From assembly GCA_965228975.1 (NCBI GenBank), contig OZ245851.1:1550001-1614000 (forward strand): a stretch of DNA of 64,000 bases, written 5' to 3'. Position 1 is the stretch's first letter. The number at the start of each line of letters is the position of its first letter. Shown piece after piece: positions 51,196 to 59,358 of the stretch. The notes under the pieces are model-generated. The model was given only the letters and a program-made list of their open reading frames with translations. It was not told the origin of the DNA and made no database searches. The position numbers and the translations under genes are program-made. Source of the stretch: JAJFJD01 sp965228975 (GTDB lineage Bacteria > Pseudomonadota > Alphaproteobacteria > UBA8366).

Positions 51196-51924
51196 ATGAT
51201 CGCTGCCGGAGATGATGTGTCGCAATTTTCCAACCTTGACCTGATCGCCATCGGGTATTTCCTAGCGCTCTGGATCGGTTACACCTTCTATGCCGATCAA
51301 CGTGGGGCCAGGAACGCCAACCTGATCGGCACCATGGCGGCGCACCGCGACGCCTGGATGCGTCAGATGCTGGGGCGGGACAATCGGATGGTCGACCTGC
51401 AGATCGTGCGGAACCTGACCCGCACCGGGGTATTCTTCGCGTCGACCTCTATCCTTGTCCTGGCCGGGCTGGTCACGATCATGGGCGCGACGGACAAGGC
51501 GATCGGATTGTTCGAGAATCTGCCGCTGGTCTCCCGCCTCGGACCGTTGGAGGTCGAAATTCGCCTGGCGGCCATGTGCCTCATCTTCATCTACGCGTTT
51601 TTCAAGTTCGCCTGGTCTATCCGGCAGTTGTCCTACTGCACGATTCAGATCGGGGCGATGGATCCGTCCTCCGCGCTCAAGGACGATTGCGACAGGCGCT
51701 GTCTCTACATCAGCCAGTTGGCTACGTTGGCCGCCAAACATAGCAATCGCGGCCTGCGGTCCTACTACTTCGCGATGGCCTTGCTCGCCTGGTTCCTGCA
51801 CCCGTACGCGCTGATCGCCGCGACCTCATTCGTCGTGATGGTCATGTATCGCCGCGAGTTCCGCTCGAAGACATTGCAGATTTTGAAAGAAAGCCGAGCG
51901 ACGGGCGAGGACCGGGATGGATAG
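51196..51924 (+). CDS. DUF599 family membrane protein
   Basis: A 242-aa inner-membrane protein with four hydrophobic segments (about residues 14-34, 78-98, 120-142 and 190-215). The conserved DUF599 block is YADQRGARNANLIGTMAAHR, followed by MLGRDNRMVDLQIVRNL and RQLSYCTIQIGAMDP. The family is widespread but uncharacterised. Its stop lies ten bases before the start of the NAD(P)HX repair gene, so they are probably co-transcribed. Confidence 0.85.
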   Translation: MIAAGDDVSQFSNLDLIAIGYFLALWIGYTFYADQRGARNANLIGTMAAHRDAWMRQMLGRDNRMVDLQIVRNLTRTGVFFASTSILVLAGLVTIMGATDKAIGLFENLPLVSRLGPLEVEIRLAAMCLIFIYAFFKFAWSIRQLSYCTIQIGAMDPSSALKDDCDRRCLYISQLATLAAKHSNRGLRSYYFAMALLAWFLHPYALIAATSFVVMVMYRREFRSKTLQILKESRATGEDRDG

Positions 51925-51934
51925 GAGGGGCCAT

Positions 51935-53392
51935 ATGGATGCCGCGTTGCTCACGGTGAAACAGATGTACGCCGCCGATGCTGCCGCGGCGGCCGGGGGC
52001 GTTTCCAGCCTTGCGTTGATGGAGGCGGCCGGAACCGGGGTGGCCGAAGCGGTAATGGGGCTTGGAGGCCCGCGGCAGGTCGTCGTTCTGTGCGGTCCGG
52101 GAAACAATGGCGGAGACGGGTTCGTGGCGGCCCGATTGCTGCGGGATGCCGGCTGGCCCGTGCGCGTGGCCTTGCTCGGCGACCGCGAGCGGTTGCAGGG
52201 CGATGCACGTGCCAATGCGGACCGTTGGGAAGGGGCCGTCGAGGCATTGGCGCCCGATGTGCTGGGCGATGCGGAGATCGTCGTCGATGCGTTGTTCGGC
52301 GCCGGCCTGACGCGTTCCGTCGACGGTGTCGTCGCGGAGGTCATCCAGATGATTGGCGACCGGCAATGCGTGGCCGTGGATATGCCGAGCGGCGTGCATG
52401 GCGACAGCGGCGCGATCCTGGGCACGGCACCGGAGGCCGATGTCACGGTCACCTTCTTCCGGCGCAAACCGGGGCATCTGCTCCTACCGGGTAGGCTGCA
52501 CTGCGGCAAAGTCATAACCGTCGATATCGGCATCCCGGAAACCGTGCTTGACGATATTGCACCGGCGCAAGCCGCAAACGGACCAGGGCTATGGTTGCCG
52601 AAATTACCGGTAGCGCGGCTCGATCAGCACAAATATGACCGCGGGCACGCCATGATCAGCGGCGGCCCGTTGATGACCGGGGCGGCGCGTTTGGCGGCCC
52701 GTGCGGCGTTGCGGGCGGGCGCGGGTATGGTGTCCGTCGCCGTACCGATCGACAATGTGGTGGTCTACAAGGTTTCGCTCGTCGGCGTCATCGTGCAGCC
52801 GATCCGTGATACGGCGGCTTATGCCGAGGTGATCGAAGACCGGCGCGTCAACGCCTGTTTGGTGGGACCCGGCAATGGCGTATCGGGACCGACGCGCGAA
52901 CATGCGCTGGCCGCGCTGCGGACGGAGAAGGCGGTCGTTCTCGATGCCGACGCGTTGACCGTCTTCGGGGACGCCCGCGATCTGTTGTTCTCGTCGATTA
53001 AGGGACCGTGCCTCATGACGCCGCATGCGGGCGAGTTCGCGCGTCTGTTCGACGGCACGGGCGACAAAATGTCCGATGCCCGGGCGGCCGCGGCAAAATC
53101 CGGCGCCGTTATCCTGCTGAAAGGCGCGGATACCGTGATTGCCGCGCCGGACGGCCGGATCGTCATCAACGATAACGCACCCGCCGAATTGGCGACCGCC
53201 GGCGCGGGCGACGTTTTAGCCGGTATTGCCACTGGACTGATTGCCCAAGGCATGGATATCTTCGACGCCGCTTGTGCGGCGACGTGGATACATGGCGCTG
53301 CGGCTGCGGCGTTCGGTCCCGGACTGATCGCGGAAGATTTACCGGAAATCCTACCGAAAGTGCTGCGCGCGCTCCGTCCCCATAACGACTAG
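51935..53392 (+). CDS. nnr: bifunctional NAD(P)H-hydrate epimerase / dehydratase
   Basis: A 485-aa metabolite-repair enzyme. The N-terminal YjeF_N domain (about 1-215) epimerises hydrated NAD(P)H and shows VVLCGPGNNGGDGFVAARLL. The C-terminal ribokinase-like domain (about 225-480) dehydrates the S-form using ADP or ATP and shows YDRGHAMISGGPLMTGAARL, CLMTPHAGEFARL, ILLKGADTVIA and ATAGAGDVLAGIATGLIA. I start at ATG 51935, with AGGAGG six bases upstream, rather than the ATG at 51917 that overlaps the DUF599 stop. Malonyl-CoA decarboxylase follows seven bases after the stop. Confidence 0.95.
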   Translation: MDAALLTVKQMYAADAAAAAGGVSSLALMEAAGTGVAEAVMGLGGPRQVVVLCGPGNNGGDGFVAARLLRDAGWPVRVALLGDRERLQGDARANADRWEGAVEALAPDVLGDAEIVVDALFGAGLTRSVDGVVAEVIQMIGDRQCVAVDMPSGVHGDSGAILGTAPEADVTVTFFRRKPGHLLLPGRLHCGKVITVDIGIPETVLDDIAPAQAANGPGLWLPKLPVARLDQHKYDRGHAMISGGPLMTGAARLAARAALRAGAGMVSVAVPIDNVVVYKVSLVGVIVQPIRDTAAYAEVIEDRRVNACLVGPGNGVSGPTREHALAALRTEKAVVLDADALTVFGDARDLLFSSIKGPCLMTPHAGEFARLFDGTGDKMSDARAAAAKSGAVILLKGADTVIAAPDGRIVINDNAPAELATAGAGDVLAGIATGLIAQGMDIFDAACAATWIHGAAAAAFGPGLIAEDLPEILPKVLRALRPHND

Positions 53393-53399
53393 TCAGGAC

Positions 53400-54851
53400 A
53401 TGGAAGCACAACCGAAGAAAGAGGCCGACGAGCCAACGCCGATCGCCGTGCGGTCGCAGGGATCCTTCCTGGACCGGACGTTGGTCCGATTGGTGAACCT
53501 ATGGCGAGACGTTTCCGATACGGTCACCGGTACCGTCGATGCGGGCCTATCGGCCGAAGGCGATATTCGCCGCCTCCGCGACCAGATGCAGGCGTGCCTG
53601 GAAGGACGCGGAGGCGAGGTGTCGGCCCGCGCCCGGGCGGCGGGGCTGGGTCGGACCTATCTCAGCTTGGACGAGCGCGGACGGGAGCGGTTCCTGCGGC
53701 TGCTCGCCGGTGCGTTCGATGCCGACCGCACCGAAATCGACAAGGCGGTGGCGGCGCTGCAGGAAGCCGCGCCGGACGATCGGCCGAAGGCGGAATCGGC
53801 TTTGCGGGCCGCGCTGGAAGCGCCGCGCACGCGTCTGCTGACGCAATTCAACGCGCTGCCGCAAGGCGTGAAATTCCTGGTCGACCTGCGGGCCGATCTG
53901 ATGGAACACGCGCGTAAGGACGCGACGCTGGCGTCGCTCGACGAAGACCTGCGCCGGCTGCTCGAATCTTGGTTCGATATCGGGTTCCTCGATCTGCGGC
54001 GGATGACCTGGGACGCGCCGGCGGCATTGCTGGAAAAGCTGATCGCCTATGAGGCGGTCCATGAAATCCGTAGTTGGGAGGATCTCAAGAACCGGCTGGA
54101 TTCCGACCGCCGGTGCTTTGCCTTCTTCCATCCGCGGATGCCGGACGAGCCGCTGATCTTCGTCGAGGTAGCGCTCGTCAACGGCATGGCCGATAACATT
54201 CACGATCTCCTGGACGAGAAGGCGCCGGTGATGGATCCGGCCCACAATGCGGACACGGCGATTTTCTACTCGATCTCGAATGCGCAGCGCGGGCTTGGCG
54301 GGATCAGTTTCGGCGGTTTTCTCATCAAACGCGTCGTCGACCTGCTCGCGACGGAATATCCCGGCCTCAAGACGTTTGCGACGTTGTCACCGATCCCCGG
54401 CTTCCGCCGCTGGCTGGGCCGCGAGATCGAGGCGGGGCGCTCGCCGCTGACATCCGCCGAGGGCGACGCTATTTGCCAGGTGACCGGGTTCGAGGAACAA
54501 AACGAGGCGCTGGTGCGGGCGCTCGACGCCGAACACTGGCATCAGGATGATCGCATGGTCGAGGCGTTGCGGGGGCCCTTGATGCGCCTTTGCGCTCAAT
54601 ATCTCGTCAACGAGAAACGGCGCGGTACGCGCGCCCTGGATCCGGTGGCGCATTTCCATCTGACGAATGGCGCGCGGGTCGAACGGTTGAATTGGTTGGG
54701 CGATACCTCCGCCAACGGCATGGCCCGTTCCGCCGGCATGATGGTCAACTATCTCTACGTGTCCGATCGAATCGAAGAGAATCACGAGGCCTACACCGGC
54801 GAAGGCCGGGTTACCGCTTCCTCAAGCGTGACGCGTTTGCTAAAAAGTTAG
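53400..54851 (+). CDS. mcd: malonyl-CoA decarboxylase
   Basis: A 483-aa enzyme that converts malonyl-CoA to acetyl-CoA and CO2. The helical N-terminal domain (about 1-190) is followed by the GNAT-like catalytic domain. It has the family blocks AIFYSISNAQRGLGGISFG, FLIKRVVDLLATEYPGLKTF, FATLSPIPGFRRWL and VAHFHLTNGARVERLNWLGD; the His of HFHLTNGA and the Ser of FYSIS are catalytic in the family. No malonate transport or matABC partner is adjacent. It is translationally close to the NAD(P)HX repair gene. Confidence 0.95.
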   Translation: MEAQPKKEADEPTPIAVRSQGSFLDRTLVRLVNLWRDVSDTVTGTVDAGLSAEGDIRRLRDQMQACLEGRGGEVSARARAAGLGRTYLSLDERGRERFLRLLAGAFDADRTEIDKAVAALQEAAPDDRPKAESALRAALEAPRTRLLTQFNALPQGVKFLVDLRADLMEHARKDATLASLDEDLRRLLESWFDIGFLDLRRMTWDAPAALLEKLIAYEAVHEIRSWEDLKNRLDSDRRCFAFFHPRMPDEPLIFVEVALVNGMADNIHDLLDEKAPVMDPAHNADTAIFYSISNAQRGLGGISFGGFLIKRVVDLLATEYPGLKTFATLSPIPGFRRWLGREIEAGRSPLTSAEGDAICQVTGFEEQNEALVRALDAEHWHQDDRMVEALRGPLMRLCAQYLVNEKRRGTRALDPVAHFHLTNGARVERLNWLGDTSANGMARSAGMMVNYLYVSDRIEENHEAYTGEGRVTASSSVTRLLKS

Positions 54852-54918
54852 GAACGGCAAGCCGTCGTTAAGAACTGAAGTCGGCATCGTATCGGCTTCT
54901 GAACACGGGGAACGAGGT

Positions 54919-55242
54919 GTGGGGCCTGAAATCAATCTGAACGGTCGGACCCAGGCGGAATTCGTAGGGTTCCGAGGAAGCGAGCGTGCCAGCACATTCT
55001 TTCGGCGCGGCCGGTACATGGAATACATCCGGCGCGGCATGAAGTTTCGCAGGATCAAACCGGATAATTCGGTCGAAACCGCCCAGGTGCTGTCCGTCGT
55101 GTTGGATGGCTTGAGCATTCCGCATGTGCGCTACGAGATCAATTTGGAGCGGCCGAACAAGATCGCGACACTTCGGGACGGACCCCGGATTCTCGCACTT
55201 TCGGCCTTTACCAAAACCTATCAGGAACGTGTTCCTAACTAG
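54919..55242 (+). CDS. conserved-looking hypothetical protein, GTG start
   Basis: A 107-aa basic protein beginning MGPEINLNGRTQAEFVGF with a GTG start behind GGGGAACGAGG. It contains FFRRGRYMEYIRRGMKF and VLDGLSIPHVRYEINLERP, suggesting a small mixed alpha/beta domain. No signal peptide or membrane segment. No family recognised. It lies between mcd and the tRNA-Leu promoter and fills the gap with codon use like its neighbours, which is why I accept it. Confidence 0.55.
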   Translation: MGPEINLNGRTQAEFVGFRGSERASTFFRRGRYMEYIRRGMKFRRIKPDNSVETAQVLSVVLDGLSIPHVRYEINLERPNKIATLRDGPRILALSAFTKTYQERVPN

Positions 55243-55315
55243 GGTGCGGGTGACGGCGCTTCTGGCAATGGTGTCATAGGCAACGATAAGATTGCCGATC
55301 GTCCGCTTGGCCTGC

Positions 55316-55344
55316 TTGACCATAGGGATTCCGCTACTTATACA
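55316..55344 (+). promoter_or_regulatory. promoter of tRNA-Leu
   Basis: TTGACC (55316-55321), exactly 17 bp, then TATACA (55339-55344). The GC-rich discriminator GGAGCGCCC that follows is usual for stringently controlled stable-RNA promoters. The tRNA begins 30 bases after the -10. Confidence 0.75.
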
Positions 55345-55374
55345 GGAGCGCCCTTCGGGGCCGGGCCACGGCTT

Positions 55375-55459
55375 GCGGGCGTGGCGGAACTGGTAGACGC
55401 GCGGGTTTTAGGTACCCGTGGAGCAATCCGTGGGGGTTCGAGTCCCTCCGCCCGCACCA
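55375..55459 (+). tRNA. tRNA-Leu (UAG)
   Basis: An 85-nt class-II tRNA with acceptor GCGGGCG/CGCCCGC, discriminator A and encoded CCA. The anticodon loop is TTTAGGT with anticodon TAG (reads CUA and CUN). It has the long variable arm of leucine tRNAs and a GGTTCGAGTCC T-arm. It lies about 90 bases before the trigger factor gene. Confidence 0.95.
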
Positions 55460-55551
55460 GCGGGACCGGCCGGATCGATCGTAGGCCGTGTCGAATTGAG
55501 GGAACGCGGGACAAACATCTATTTCAAAACCCGAGAAAGTGGGTCGACGTT

Positions 55552-57057
55552 ATGCAGGTAACCGAAACAAAGAACGAGGGCTTGAGCCGCGAATTCGCAA
55601 TCTCTGTCCCGGCAGCGGATATTGAGGATCGGGTGGCGGCTCGCCTGGCGGAACTTGTGGGACAGGTGAACATTCCCGGGTTCAGGCCCGGCAAGGTGCC
55701 GGTCAAGCTGATTCGTCAGCGGTATGGTGACGCCGTCAAAGGCGAAGTGCTGCAGGCCGCCGTTGCGGAGACCACATCCAAGGCGCTCGCTGATCGCGAA
55801 CTGCAACCCGCGATGCAGCCGAAGATCGAGGTGACGAATTTCGAGGACGGTAAGGATCTCGAATTCACGATTGCCGTGGACATCCTCCCGGTGATCGACC
55901 CGGTGGATTTCCGGACGATCGAACTCGAGAACCTGACCGCGGAGGTCGAGGACTCGCAGGTGGACGAGGCGTTGGAGCGCATGGCCGAGGATTTCGGCAA
56001 GACCGAGCCGATCGCCAAGGCCCGCAAGAGCAAGGAAGGCGACACCGTCGTCATTGATTTCGAAGGCTTCGTCGACGGCACGGCGTTCGATGGCGGCAAG
56101 GGCGAGGACTACCATCTGGAGCTTGGCAGCGCCCGCTTCATTCCCGGTTTCGAGACGCAACTCGTCGGCGCTAATGCCGGCGACCACGTGAAGGTCGAAG
56201 TCACGTTCCCCGAAGGCTACGGCAATGCCGAGTTGGCGGGTAAGGACGGTGTGTTCGAAGTCGACGTCAAGGAAATCCGCGAGAAGGTCAAGAGCACGAT
56301 CGACGACGAGTTCGCGAAGTCGATGGGTTTGGACGGCATCGATACCTTACGGACGCAGGTCAAGGAGCGGCTACAGGCCGATTACGCGAACGTTTCGCGC
56401 GAACGCCTGAAGCGCCAACTGCTTGACAAACTCGACGAATCACACGAATTCGATGCTCCGGCGGGCATGGTCGATGCGGAACTTGAGTCGATCTGGAACC
56501 AATTCGAATCCGCCCGGAAGAATGATGAACTCGATCCGGAAGACAAGGACAAAAGCGATGACGAAATTCGCGACGAGTTCCGGACAATCGCGGAGCGCCG
56601 CGTTCGGCTCGGCCTTTTGTTGGCCGCGGTCGGGCAGCGCAACAACATCGAGGTGTCGCAGGAAGAGATGAACCGGGCGTTGATCCGTCAGGCGCAGAAC
56701 TTCCCGGGACAAGAACGGCAAATCATCGAGACCTATCAGAAAAACGAGAACTTGATGGCGAGCCTGCGCGCCCCCATCTTCGAGGACAAGGTCGTCGACT
56801 TCATCCTCGAACTTGCGAAGGTTACCGACAAGAGCGTCAGCATCGACGATCTGATGAAGGACCCCGGTGAAGATGCGGCGGCCGAGGAGAAACCCAAGGC
56901 GCGGGCCAAGAAGCCGGCGGCAAAAAAGAAACCGGCCAGCAAGGCCAAGGCCAAGGCGAAGAGCGGCGGGAAAACGGCAGCAAAGGCCAAGACGGCCGCG
57001 AAGCCGAAGGCGGCTCCGAAGTCGAAGGCGAAGCCTAAGACGAAACCAAAAGAGTAG
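55552..57057 (+). CDS. tig: trigger factor with Lys/Ala-rich C-terminal tail
   Basis: A 501-aa ribosome-associated chaperone and peptidyl-prolyl isomerase. The ribosome-binding domain has GFRPGKVPVKLIRQRYG. The FKBP domain (about 155-245) has DTVVIDFEGFVDG and FIPGFETQLVGANAGD, and a helical substrate cradle follows. The last 60 residues after DLMKDPGEDAAAEEK are a run of Lys, Ala and Pro (KPAAKKKPASKAKAK and so on). That makes the protein longer than E. coli Tig (432 aa) and gives it a histone H1-like tail. Start is ATG 55552. clpP follows after 50 bases. Confidence 0.97.
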   Translation: MQVTETKNEGLSREFAISVPAADIEDRVAARLAELVGQVNIPGFRPGKVPVKLIRQRYGDAVKGEVLQAAVAETTSKALADRELQPAMQPKIEVTNFEDGKDLEFTIAVDILPVIDPVDFRTIELENLTAEVEDSQVDEALERMAEDFGKTEPIAKARKSKEGDTVVIDFEGFVDGTAFDGGKGEDYHLELGSARFIPGFETQLVGANAGDHVKVEVTFPEGYGNAELAGKDGVFEVDVKEIREKVKSTIDDEFAKSMGLDGIDTLRTQVKERLQADYANVSRERLKRQLLDKLDESHEFDAPAGMVDAELESIWNQFESARKNDELDPEDKDKSDDEIRDEFRTIAERRVRLGLLLAAVGQRNNIEVSQEEMNRALIRQAQNFPGQERQIIETYQKNENLMASLRAPIFEDKVVDFILELAKVTDKSVSIDDLMKDPGEDAAAEEKPKARAKKPAAKKKPASKAKAKAKSGGKTAAKAKTAAKPKAAPKSKAKPKTKPKE

Positions 57058-57107
57058 TCCGACTGAGGTCCGGTCGGGCGGCAGGCAACAGGCTAGGATA
57101 GGCATTA

Positions 57108-57779
57108 ATGAACGATCCGATTGATACATACATGAATGCGCTGGTTCCGATGGTCGTCGAGCAGACCAATCGCGGCGAGCGCGCCTATGACATCTACTCG
57201 CGCTTGCTGAAAGAGCGGATTATCTTCCTGACCGGACCGGTCAACGACGCCGTCGCCAGTTTGGTTAACGCGCAGCTGCTGTATCTGGAATCGGAAAACC
57301 CGAACAAGGATATCGCTTTCTATATCAATTCTCCGGGGGGAATCGTTACCTCCGGGTTGTCGATCTACGATACGATGCAATATATCCGGTGTGACGTTTC
57401 GACCGTTTGTGTCGGTCAGGCGGCTTCGATGGGATCGCTACTGCTGTGTTGCGGGGCCGCCGGAAAGCGCTACTCGCTGCCGAACAGCCGTATCATGCTG
57501 CATCAGCCATCGGGTGGCTTTCAGGGGCAGGCGACGGATGTGGAAATCCATGCCCGCGAAATCCTCAATCTGCGGGCGCGCCTGAACGAGATTTACGTCT
57601 CCCACACCGGGCAGGATTTGAAGGCGGTCGAAGAGGCGCTGGATCGGGATAATTTTCTAGCGCCGGACGAGGCCCATAAATTCGGCCTGATCGACGAAGT
57701 GGTTTCGCGCCGGCCGGATTCCGGCGATGGCGGCCCGGGTGGGGCGAAAGATGAAGACGGCAAGAAGGGCGACGATTAA
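57108..57779 (+). CDS. clpP: ATP-dependent Clp protease proteolytic subunit
   Basis: A 223-aa serine peptidase that forms the ClpP barrel. The catalytic serine is in VGQAASMGSLLLCCGAAG and the histidine in SRIMLHQPSGGFQGQATD; YINSPGGIVTSGLSIYDTMQ is the conserved N-terminal block. The acidic, glycine-rich tail (GDGGPGGAKDEDGKKGDD) is longer than usual. It stands between tig and clpX, the common bacterial order, and works with ClpX encoded 217 bases downstream. Confidence 0.97.
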   Translation: MNDPIDTYMNALVPMVVEQTNRGERAYDIYSRLLKERIIFLTGPVNDAVASLVNAQLLYLESENPNKDIAFYINSPGGIVTSGLSIYDTMQYIRCDVSTVCVGQAASMGSLLLCCGAAGKRYSLPNSRIMLHQPSGGFQGQATDVEIHAREILNLRARLNEIYVSHTGQDLKAVEEALDRDNFLAPDEAHKFGLIDEVVSRRPDSGDGGPGGAKDEDGKKGDD

Positions 57780-57880
57780 GATATTGAAATAAAATAAATA
57801 AACCAGCCTATCGGGCACCCTGACCCTGTCGCATCATGCTTGTGACAATGTGTGATCTGTCAAGCACCCCTTCAGTATGG

Positions 57881-57895
57881 TTTATTAACGTTTAA
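57881..57895. promoter_or_regulatory. CtrA-like box upstream of clpX
   Basis: TTTA-N7-TTAA in the A/T-rich part of the 216-base clpP-clpX gap, about 100 bases before clpX. It differs by one base from the CtrA full site TTAA-N7-TTAA. ClpXP degrades CtrA in Caulobacter, so feedback control would make sense, but this is inference from a short motif. Confidence 0.3.
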
Positions 57896-57995
57896 TTGTT
57901 TTTCAATGTCTGTCTGTCAGGCTTTTCGACTGTAGGTATTTGGCGCGATTGGCTAACATGTTGGGGCGCAAGCCTCCGGAACGAAAGACTAGCAC

Positions 57996-59261
57996 ATGAG
58001 TAAGACTGGCTCCGGCGATACCAAGAACACCCTGTACTGCTCCTTCTGCGGAAAGAGCCAGCACGAGGTGCGCAAGCTTATTGCCGGCCCGACCGTGTTC
58101 ATCTGCGATGAATGCGTCGAGTTGTGCATGGACATCATCAAGGAAGACCACAAGGCGACGATTTCGAAATCGCGCGATGGTGTTCCGACCCCGCGGGAAA
58201 TCCGTAAGGTCCTCGATGACTATGTCATTGGCCAGAACCATGCGAAGCGCGTTCTGTCGGTAGCCGTCCACAACCACTACAAGCGCCTCGCGCACGGCAA
58301 CAAGAACAACGATGTCGAGCTGGCGAAGTCGAACATCCTGCTGATCGGGCCGACCGGTTGCGGCAAGACTTTGCTGGCCCAGACGCTTGCGCGCATCCTG
58401 GACGTGCCGTTCACGATGGCGGACGCCACGACGCTGACCGAAGCCGGTTACGTCGGGGAGGACGTCGAGAACATCATTCTGAAGCTTCTGCAGTCCGCGG
58501 ATTACAACGTCGAGCGGGCCCAGCGCGGCATCGTCTATATCGACGAGGTCGACAAGATCAGCCGCAAGTCCGACAACCCGTCGATCACGCGCGATGTGTC
58601 GGGCGAGGGCGTGCAGCAGGCGTTGCTAAAGATCATGGAAGGCACCGTTGCCAGCGTTCCGCCGCAAGGGGGACGCAAGCATCCGCAGCAGGAGTTCCTG
58701 CAGGTCGACACGACCAACATCCTGTTCATCTGCGGCGGCGCGTTCGCGGGCCTCGAGAAAATCATCTCCCAGCGTGGCAAGGGTTCCTCGATCGGATTCG
58801 GCGCCGACGTGCGCGGGCCGGAAGATCGCCAGATCGGCGAATTGCTGCAGGGTGTAGAACCCGAGGACCTGTTGAAGTTCGGATTGATCCCCGAATTCGT
58901 CGGACGGCTTCCGGTCCTGGCGACCTTGTCCGATCTGGACGAGGACGCTTTGGTCGAGATTCTGTCGCGCCCGCGCAACGCGCTGGTGAAGCAGTATCAA
59001 CGTCTGTTCGAGATGGAAGGCGTGCAGATCGAATTCCTCGAAGATGCGCTCCGCGCGATCGCCCAGAAGGCTATTGCCCGCAAGACCGGCGCCCGCGGAT
59101 TGCGGTCGATCATGGAATCGATTCTGTTGGATTCGATGTATGAACTGCCCGGACTAGAGGGTGTTGAAGAGATTGTCATCAACCGCGAGGTCGTCGACGG
59201 CAACTCGAAACCCCTTCATATCTATGCCGATCGGCGAGAGGACACTGGCCAAAGCGCCTAG
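57996..59261 (+). CDS. clpX: ATP-dependent Clp protease ATP-binding subunit
   Basis: A 421-aa AAA+ unfoldase. The N-terminal zinc-binding domain reads YCSFCGKSQHEVRKLIAGP, then ICDECVELC (four Zn cysteines). Walker A is GPTGCGKTLLAQT, Walker B is GIVYIDEVDKI, and RKTGARGLRSIMESILLDSM is the sensor-2 region. It recognises tagged proteins and feeds them to ClpP. Start ATG 57996 has only a weak ribosome site. lon lies 97 bases downstream behind its own heat-shock-like promoter. Confidence 0.98.
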   Translation: MSKTGSGDTKNTLYCSFCGKSQHEVRKLIAGPTVFICDECVELCMDIIKEDHKATISKSRDGVPTPREIRKVLDDYVIGQNHAKRVLSVAVHNHYKRLAHGNKNNDVELAKSNILLIGPTGCGKTLLAQTLARILDVPFTMADATTLTEAGYVGEDVENIILKLLQSADYNVERAQRGIVYIDEVDKISRKSDNPSITRDVSGEGVQQALLKIMEGTVASVPPQGGRKHPQQEFLQVDTTNILFICGGAFAGLEKIISQRGKGSSIGFGADVRGPEDRQIGELLQGVEPEDLLKFGLIPEFVGRLPVLATLSDLDEDALVEILSRPRNALVKQYQRLFEMEGVQIEFLEDALRAIAQKAIARKTGARGLRSIMESILLDSMYELPGLEGVEEIVINREVVDGNSKPLHIYADRREDTGQSA

Positions 59262-59275
59262 TCTGCGACAACGGG

Positions 59276-59305
59276 CTTGATTGTCCCAAATAACATCGCC
59301 ATCTA
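59276..59305 (+). promoter_or_regulatory. sigma-32 (RpoH)-type promoter of lon
   Basis: CTTGATT (59276-59282), a 14-bp spacer, and CGCCATCTA (59297-59305), compared with the heat-shock consensus CTTGAAA-N13-15-CCCCATNTA. The start would be near 59312, about 47 bases before the lon ATG. lon is a classical member of the heat-shock regulon, so the position is as expected. Confidence 0.65.
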
Positions 59306-59358
59306 TTGTCTAACGCGATTTTCCGCCGCTTAGGCGGTCTATGTTTGGATGAGGTTGT

